A DNA stretch of 10,128 nucleotides, from NCBI GenBank assembly GCA_904501855.1, contig CAJGCI010000064.1, forward strand, positions 1-10,128, written 5' to 3'. This document shows positions 5,764-10,128 of this stretch, piece by piece (the stretch's first letter is position 1; each line of letters begins with the position of its first letter). Source of the DNA: Oscillospiraceae bacterium (GTDB lineage: Bacteria; Bacillota; Clostridia; Oscillospirales; Oscillospiraceae). The notes beneath the pieces were generated by a model. That model ran no database searches and had not been told where the DNA came from. It worked only from the letters and a program-made list of their open reading frames with translations. The translations under genes were made by a program, and so were the position numbers.

Positions 5764-7536
5764 TTATTCCACATCTTGTAGCGCCGCAAAGTCCTCCTCG
5801 CCGGTACGGATCTTCACCACTCTTGTCACGGGATAGACGAAGATCTTTCCGTCTCCGATGTGACCGGTGTAAAGGGCTTTCTTGGCAGAGCGGATGACAT
5901 CGTCCACCGGGATGGCACTCACCACCACTTCCAGCTTGATTTTGGGCAGCAGGGTGGCATCGATCTCGACACCGCGGTAGCGCTCCCCGGCGCCCTTCTC
6001 GATCCCGCATCCCATGACCTGGGTCACCGTCATGCCAGTGATGCCCAGTTCGTTCAGTGTCTTTTTCAGCTTGTCGTAGCGGGACAGCTTACAGATGATC
6101 ACCACTTTCCAGATTCCTGTGTTCAGTTCCGGGATCTGCGCCGGCACTTCCTGTTTCACAACCGGGACCGCGGCATTGTGCATGGTCTCGGAGGCCATGT
6201 CGAAACTGGAGATGCCCAGATTCGTGTTCTCGTTGATGTCCATGGTCATGGTGTTGGAGATATCCAGGATGGCAAAGCCTGCGTAGGCGGAAGGAAGTCC
6301 GTGTTCCGTAGCATCCAGGCCCTGGATCTCCTCCTCTTCCGTAACCCGGAGGCCCATCGTCTTTTCAATGAGGAAGAACACGATGCTGATGGTTACCACT
6401 GTCCACAATGCCGTTACGCCCAGGCCCTCCAACTGAAGAACCAGCTGACCGGTGCCGCCGCCGTAAAACAGGCCCTTTCCGATGTTCGCCGCGGCAAATC
6501 CCGGTGCAGTATCGGTGGCAAAAAGTCCTACTGCCAGTGTGCCCCAGATTCCGTTGACCATATGAACGGCCACGGCACCTACGGGATCATCCACATGAAG
6601 GACATGGTCGGTAAGAGCAATGCCGCCTACCACCAGAAGTCCCGCCACCGCACCGATGACCGCGGCACCGGTGCAGTCCGTGACATCGCAGGGTGCGGTG
6701 ATAGCCACCAGCCCCGCCAGAGACGCGTTGAGGCACATGGAGACATCCGGTTTTCCGTAACAGAACCAGGTGAAGAGCATACACACCACTGTGGCTACTG
6801 CCGGTGAAACGGTAGTGGTGAGAAAGATGGAACCCAGGCTGGGAACATCCGTTGCAGCAGCCCCATTGAATCCATACCATCCCAGCCACAGGATAAACAC
6901 GCCCAGTGCGGCGATAATCAGGTTATGGCCCGGAAATGCATTGACTTTCGTCACCTTCCCCTTTGTATTCCGGTCAAATTTACCGATGCGCGGCCCCAGC
7001 ATCCATGCTCCGATGAGAGCACTGATCCCACCGACCATGTGGATGCAGTTGGAGCCTGCGAAATCGTGGAATCCCATCTGTGCCAGGAATCCCCCACCCC
7101 AGGTCCAGTGAGCCTCGATGGGATAGATCACCGCAGAGATCACCGCGGAATAGACGCAGTAGCTGATGAATTTCGTCCGTTCCGCCATGGCGCCGGAAAC
7201 GATGGTGGCGGTAGTGGCACAGAACACCAAATTGAACACAAAGGCGGAATAATCAAAGCCGGAATATCCGGTAAACACGTCAAAAGACAGCGAGCCTGAG
7301 AATCCTCCCAGCACATTATCTCCCAGCATCAGGGATGCCCCCAGCAGGAACCACATCACCGTACCGATGCAGAAATCCATCAGGTTCTTCATGATGATGT
7401 TTCCCGCGTTCTTGGCCCTGGTGAATCCCGCTTCGCACATGGCGAATCCAGCCTGCATCCAGAAAACGAATGCCGCTCCGATCAGAAACCATACGGAGAA
7501 CACCTCTCCGCTCACTGCCCGCAGTATTTCTTCCAT
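5764..7536 (-). CDS. amtB: Ammonium transporter fused to a PII (GlnK) domain
   Basis: A 590-residue inner-membrane protein. Residues 1 to about 395 form a complete Amt channel with the twin histidines His166 (AGSNCIHMVGG) and His325 (DDPVGAVAVHMVNG) and many hydrophobic helices. The usual cytoplasmic tail (GLDATEHGLPSAYAG) runs to about 421. After a polar linker (about 422-473) a full PII domain occupies about 474-590: WKVVIICKLSRYDKL start, T-loop 508-530, B-loop TGHIGDGKIF (557-566) and C-loop KIRTGE. Normally Amt and GlnK are separate proteins from adjacent genes, with GlnK plugging the channel; here they are one chain. Aligned to E. coli PII, the uridylylated Tyr51 is Ile525, Gln39 is Glu513, and Lys58 is kept (Lys532). 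The start ATG has AGGAAGGAAG nine bases upstream. It follows glnN by 101 bases containing a terminator but no promoter. Confidence 0.96.
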   Translation of the reverse strand: MEEILRAVSGEVFSVWFLIGAAFVFWMQAGFAMCEAGFTRAKNAGNIIMKNLMDFCIGTVMWFLLGASLMLGDNVLGGFSGSLSFDVFTGYSGFDYSAFVFNLVFCATTATIVSGAMAERTKFISYCVYSAVISAVIYPIEAHWTWGGGFLAQMGFHDFAGSNCIHMVGGISALIGAWMLGPRIGKFDRNTKGKVTKVNAFPGHNLIIAALGVFILWLGWYGFNGAAATDVPSLGSIFLTTTVSPAVATVVCMLFTWFCYGKPDVSMCLNASLAGLVAITAPCDVTDCTGAAVIGAVAGLLVVGGIALTDHVLHVDDPVGAVAVHMVNGIWGTLAVGLFATDTAPGFAAANIGKGLFYGGGTGQLVLQLEGLGVTALWTVVTISIVFFLIEKTMGLRVTEEEEIQGLDATEHGLPSAYAGFAILDISNTMTMDINENTNLGISSFDMASETMHNAAVPVVKQEVPAQIPELNTGIWKVVIICKLSRYDKLKKTLNELGITGMTVTQVMGCGIEKGAGERYRGVEIDATLLPKIKLEVVVSAIPVDDVIRSAKKALYTGHIGDGKIFVYPVTRVVKIRTGEEDFAALQDVE

Positions 7537-7566
7537 AGTATCGTACTTCCTTCCTGTATCATCAAC

Positions 7567-7619
7567 AAAAAAAGTCCATTCCTCCCGGTGTCGTATACCA
7601 CACCGTTGTGGAATGAACT
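7567..7619 (-). terminator. Intrinsic terminator between glnN and amt-glnK
   Basis: AGTTCATTCC (7619-7610) pairs with GGAATGGACT (7582-7573), with an inner 6-bp hairpin (CGGTGT/ACACCG) and seven T's at 7573-7567. It begins about 19 bases after the glnN stop and ends about 30 bases before the amt-glnK start. The opposite strand also shows a T-rich run after the stem. Since no promoter fits after it, it probably works as a regulated or leaky terminator within one operon. Confidence 0.88.
7598..7611 (-). promoter_or_regulatory. Hexaloop hairpin competing with the amt-glnK terminator (ANTAR-type candidate)
   Basis: CCAC (7611-7608), loop AACGGT, GTGG (7601-7598), extendable by two pairs past a T-T mismatch. 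The loop has A at position 1 and G at position 4. It takes bases from both the outer and the inner stem of the terminator, so both cannot form together. The 4-bp core is weak alone and would need a bound protein. Confidence 0.42.
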
Positions 7620-7637
7620 TTCTCTTTTTTTATTGGC

Positions 7638-9737
7638 TCAGTGGACGCTGAACAGCAGCTTGCCGTAGCTGGGGAACGGCCAGTAATTCTCCCCGGTACG
7701 CATTTCGGCTTCATCCACATAGATCCGCAGATGCTCCATCTTCGGAATCACTTCGTCCCGCACCAGGCAGGAACTCTCGGTGATATCGTCACACTGCTTG
7801 AGGGTCTGCAGCGCAGCTTCCAGATCCTCCACACGTTCCAGGATCTTGTCCGTCAGTTCGGAGAGACGTTCGATGGTGGAGATCTCAAATTGGCATTTGA
7901 CGTTCTTGGAGACTTTCTGCATCATGGCGGTGGCCTGAGCGATGCTGAACAGATAGTCCTCGATGGCCGGCAGATAGTTCCTGCGCACCATATCCACCAT
8001 GGTATGTCCTTCGATGTTGACGGTCTTCACATAGTTCTCCAGCATGATCTCGCAGCGGGATTCCAGTTCCGTCTTCGTAAACACCTTGTGCTCGATGAGC
8101 ATCTTAGCGTTCTTCTCGTCCAGCAGATGGGGCATGGCATCCGCGGTGGTCTTCAGGTTGGACAGGCCGCGCACTTCCGTGGCTTCCTTCACCCATTCCT
8201 CCCCGTATCCGTTGCCGTCAAAGAGAATGCGTTCATGGGCAGCGATGACTTCCTTGATAAGATCATGCAGCTCTGCCTCGAAATCCTGTGCTGCTTCCAG
8301 CCGGTCGGCATACTGGCTCAGACTCTCCGCCACAGCGGCGTTGAGCATCATGTTGCAGCAGGCGATGCTGTTGGAAGATCCCAGAGACCGGAACTCGAAT
8401 TTGTTTCCGGTAAATGCAAAAGGAGATGTTCGGTTCCGGTCCGTGGTATCTCTGGAGAAGCGGGGCAGTGCATGCACGCCCAGCTTCATCACCACTTTTT
8501 CCTTTCCCTCATAGGGAGTGTCCGTCTTGATGGCATTCAGAATGGCCGTCAGCTCATCTCCCAGAAAGACGGAGATGATGGCGGGAGGTGCTTCGTTCGC
8601 TCCCAGACGATGGTCGTTGCCGGCGGTGGCAACGGACAGACGCAAAAGATCCTGATAATCGTCCACTGCCTGCAGTATCGCGCAGAGGAACAGAAGGAAC
8701 TGTGCGTTTTCATAGGGAGTCTCTCCCGGAGACAGCAGATTCACGCCCTTATCCGTGGCGATGGACCAGTTGTTGTGTTTGCCGGATCCGTTGACACCGG
8801 CAAAGGGCTTTTCATGCAGCAGACACACCAAGCCGTGGCGGCGGGCGACTTTCTGCATGATCTCCATGGTGAGCTGGTTGTTGTCCGTGGCAACGTTGGT
8901 GGTGGTGTAGATGGGAGCCAGCTCGTGCTGGGCCGGTGCCACCTCGTTGTGTTCCGTCTTGGCCAGGATCCCCAGCTTCCACAGTTCATCGTTCAGGTCT
9001 TCCATAAATTCCGTAACACGGGGCTTGATGACGCCGAAATAGTGGTCATCCAGTTCCTGTCCCTTGGGCGGCATGGCCCCGAAAAGGGTCCGTCCGGTAT
9101 ACACCAGGTCCGGTCGTTTTTCATACATCTCCTCATCGATGAGGAAATACTCCTGCTCCGGTCCCACGCTGGTACGGACGTATTCCGCATCGGTACCGAA
9201 GAGCTTCAGGATCCTCTTGGCCTGACGGTTCAGTGCCTGCATGGACCGCAGAAGCGGTGTTTTCTTATCCAGTGCCTCCCCGGAATAGGAACAGAATGCC
9301 GTGGGGATGCACAGGGTGTGATCTTTAATAAAGGCATAGGACGTCGGATCCCAGGCGGTATATCCACGGGCTTCGAACGTAGCCCGGATACCGCCGGACG
9401 GGAAAGAAGATGCATCCGGTTCACCTTTGATCAGTTCCTTGCCGGAAAACTCCATAATCACGCCTCCGTCCGGAGAGGGGCTGATGAAACTGTCATGTTT
9501 CTCCGCTGTAACGCCAGTTAGCGGCTGGAACCAATGTGTAAAATGAGTGGCGCCATGTTCAACAGCCCAATCCCGCATCTCTGCGGCTACGGCTTCGGCA
9601 ACATCGTTATTCAGGCGTACGTTCTCATCGATGGTCTTACGAAGAGAGGCATACACCTCGGCAGACAGTCTCGCTCGCATCACACGGTCATCAAAGACCA
9701 GTGATCCGAATAGTTCCGGTACATTTTTCTTGTCCAT
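7638..9737 (-). CDS. glnN: Glutamine synthetase type III
   Basis: The 699-residue enzyme makes glutamine from glutamate, ammonia and ATP in the cytoplasm. The length (about 700) and motifs identify the large GlnN class found in Bacteroidota and many Clostridia, not the 440-470-residue type I enzyme. Motifs include VFDDRVMRARL near the N-terminus (14-24), GPEQEYFLID (192-201), KTEHNEVAPAQHELAPI (260-276), NNQLTMEIMQKVARRHG (286-302), GVNGSGKHNNWS (314-325) and NDHRLGANEAPPAI. I chose the ATG at 9737-9735 because GGAAGGAG sits six bases upstream; an in-frame ATG at 9794 would fall inside the leader hairpin and lacks a site. The last codons are followed by a terminator and then amt-glnK, so glutamine synthesis and ammonium uptake are probably co-transcribed. 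Expression likely depends on antitermination in the leader. Confidence 0.97.
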   Translation of the reverse strand: MDKKNVPELFGSLVFDDRVMRARLSAEVYASLRKTIDENVRLNNDVAEAVAAEMRDWAVEHGATHFTHWFQPLTGVTAEKHDSFISPSPDGGVIMEFSGKELIKGEPDASSFPSGGIRATFEARGYTAWDPTSYAFIKDHTLCIPTAFCSYSGEALDKKTPLLRSMQALNRQAKRILKLFGTDAEYVRTSVGPEQEYFLIDEEMYEKRPDLVYTGRTLFGAMPPKGQELDDHYFGVIKPRVTEFMEDLNDELWKLGILAKTEHNEVAPAQHELAPIYTTTNVATDNNQLTMEIMQKVARRHGLVCLLHEKPFAGVNGSGKHNNWSIATDKGVNLLSPGETPYENAQFLLFLCAILQAVDDYQDLLRLSVATAGNDHRLGANEAPPAIISVFLGDELTAILNAIKTDTPYEGKEKVVMKLGVHALPRFSRDTTDRNRTSPFAFTGNKFEFRSLGSSNSIACCNMMLNAAVAESLSQYADRLEAAQDFEAELHDLIKEVIAAHERILFDGNGYGEEWVKEATEVRGLSNLKTTADAMPHLLDEKNAKMLIEHKVFTKTELESRCEIMLENYVKTVNIEGHTMVDMVRRNYLPAIEDYLFSIAQATAMMQKVSKNVKCQFEISTIERLSELTDKILERVEDLEAALQTLKQCDDITESSCLVRDEVIPKMEHLRIYVDEAEMRTGENYWPFPSYGKLLFSVH

Positions 9738-9763
9738 AACAGTCTCCTTCCGATCCGATGCAC

Positions 9764-9798
9764 CACTGCCCGCCGCAAAGTTTCTCTGCGGCACAGTG
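9764..9798 (-). promoter_or_regulatory. Stable stem-loop in the glnN 5' untranslated region
   Basis: CACTG/CAGTG (5 bp), a small internal loop, then a 9-bp inner stem (GCCGCAGAG with CTTTGCGGC, one wobble) closed by AAA. It ends about 15 bases before the Shine-Dalgarno site. No T-run follows, so it is not a terminator; it may stabilise the transcript or affect ribosome access. Confidence 0.5.
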
Positions 9799-9830
9799 CC
9801 GAATCATTCCACATTCTTTCCGGCAAAACG

Positions 9831-9861
9831 AAAAAGGCGTCTCGGATTTCTCCAAGACGCC
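9831..9861 (-). terminator. Intrinsic terminator in the glnN leader (attenuator)
   Basis: An 11-bp stem (GGCGTCTTGGA with TCCGAGACGCC, one wobble) closed by a GAAA tetraloop is followed by five T's and then CGTTTTG. It lies about 10 bases after the predicted transcription start and about 95 bases before the glnN start codon. A terminator this close behind a strong promoter implies that glnN is expressed by regulated readthrough. Confidence 0.9.
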
Positions 9862-9869
9862 CTTGCCTT
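9854..9869 (-). promoter_or_regulatory. Hexaloop hairpin competing with the glnN terminator (ANTAR-type candidate)
   Basis: AAGGC (9869-9865), loop AAGGGC, GTCTT (9858-9854), 5 bp with one wobble. A is at loop position 1 and G at position 4. It consumes eight bases of the terminator's 5' arm, so the folds exclude each other. The predicted transcript leaves no space for a second upstream hairpin. Confidence 0.45.
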
Positions 9870-9878
9870 TACGTGTCA

Positions 9879-9907
9879 TTTATACGCTCATTATTCTTTA
9901 TTGTCAA
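9879..9907 (-). promoter_or_regulatory. Sigma-A promoter of glnN
   Basis: TTGACA (9907-9902), a 17-base spacer and TATAAA (9884-9879) form a strong promoter in an AT-rich stretch. The transcript would begin near 9872, immediately before the leader terminator. Confidence 0.85.
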
Positions 9908-9932
9908 GCAATTATGATCGATTCTTTTATTT

Positions 9933-9952
9933 TTGCATTTGATTTAATGCAA
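9933..9952 (-). promoter_or_regulatory. Inverted repeat upstream of the glnN promoter
   Basis: TTGCATT-N6-AATGCAA, a perfect 7-bp dyad centred about 38 bases upstream of the -35 box. No T-run follows on either side that would make it a clear terminator. It may be an activator or repressor site, or chance in AT-rich DNA. It does not match the GlnR/TnrA consensus TGTNA-N7-TNACA. Confidence 0.3.
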
Positions 9953-9980
9953 TTATACAAGTTTTTCACTCTTTTTAATT

Positions 9981-10128
9981 TTATTGTTGGTTCTTCTTCA
10001 CAGTGGGCGGCCGTTTCACCAGCAGCAGGTGTTCCGTGGCCATGTCGTAATAGAGCGTCACCCGCTTGTGACAGACATGGGACACGTGGATGATCTCCTG
10101 AAGATCCGGATCGTCAGGACAGTAGTCC
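9981..10128 (-). CDS. C-terminal end of an unidentified protein
   Basis: An open frame enters from the window edge and ends at TAA (9983-9981) after 48 visible residues; the other two minus-strand frames are stopped. The visible tail begins DYCPDDPDLQEI, contains HVSHVCHKRVTLYYDM, and ends with a basic KRPPTVKKNQQ. I do not recognise a family. The codon choice and GC content are like those of the neighbouring genes and drop sharply after the stop, which supports a real coding end. It is co-directional with glnN, but the strong glnN promoter suggests a separate unit. Confidence 0.6.
   Translation of the reverse strand, partial: DYCPDDPDLQEIIHVSHVCHKRVTLYYDMATEHLLLVKRPPTVKKNQQ

Noticed and set aside
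7641..9521. Plus-strand 626-residue open frame
   Set aside because: Antisense shadow of glnN with no family features.
9738..9794. Upstream in-frame ATG extending glnN by 19 residues
   Set aside because: It has no ribosome site, lies within a stable leader hairpin, and the added residues do not resemble GlnN; the ATG at 9737 has a strong GGAAGGAG.
9952..9957. TATAAT hexamer as an extra glnN promoter
   Set aside because: The base match is good but no convincing -35 box lies 16-18 bases upstream; the TTGACA/TATAAA promoter downstream is much better.

Overview
The window reads as chromosomal DNA from a GC-rich member of the Clostridia (Bacillota). The clues are type III glutamine synthetase, an ammonium transporter fused to a PII domain, a CarA whose linker carries a CKKRWYSRT stretch that I associate with Lachnospiraceae-type CarA, strong AGGAGG-type ribosome binding sites, and short leaders carrying intrinsic terminators. 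I cannot name a genus. I see no mobile element, CRISPR array, tRNA or rRNA.

Every gene I support lies on the minus strand, so transcription runs from high to low coordinates. In that order the window holds: the 3' end of an unidentified gene (10128-9981); glnN, glutamine synthetase III (9737-7638); an amt-glnK fusion (7536-5764); carA (5502-4420) and carB (4416-1174), the two subunits of glutamine-dependent carbamoyl-phosphate synthase; and the 5' part of an O-acetylhomoserine sulfhydrylase gene, metY (789-1, running off the window). The first four enzymes and transporters form a nitrogen cluster: ammonium uptake and its PII sensor, ammonium assimilation into glutamine, and a major glutamine-consuming step feeding pyrimidines and arginine. 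metY joins sulfur to a carbon skeleton for homocysteine and methionine.

The most informative part is the non-coding DNA. glnN, carA and metY each have a good sigma-A promoter followed by an intrinsic terminator before the start codon. amt-glnK is preceded by a terminator directly after glnN, with no room for a promoter between them. So each transcription unit appears to be controlled by premature termination. The metY leader (the only stretch over 300 bases without a main gene, 790-1173) encodes a 36-residue peptide with a Cys-Met-Cys-Trp-Arg-Met run. It also has a perfect 10-bp antiterminator/terminator choice, a classical attenuator architecture. The terminators before glnN, amt-glnK and carA can each refold at their 5' side into a small hairpin with a six-base loop of the form AANGGY. 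This fits the A1/G4 hexaloop recognised by ANTAR-domain antiterminator proteins and suggests a shared nitrogen-responsive antitermination regulon. The remaining gaps, 5503-5763 and 9738-9980, hold the carA and glnN promoters and leaders plus hairpins at the end of amt-glnK.
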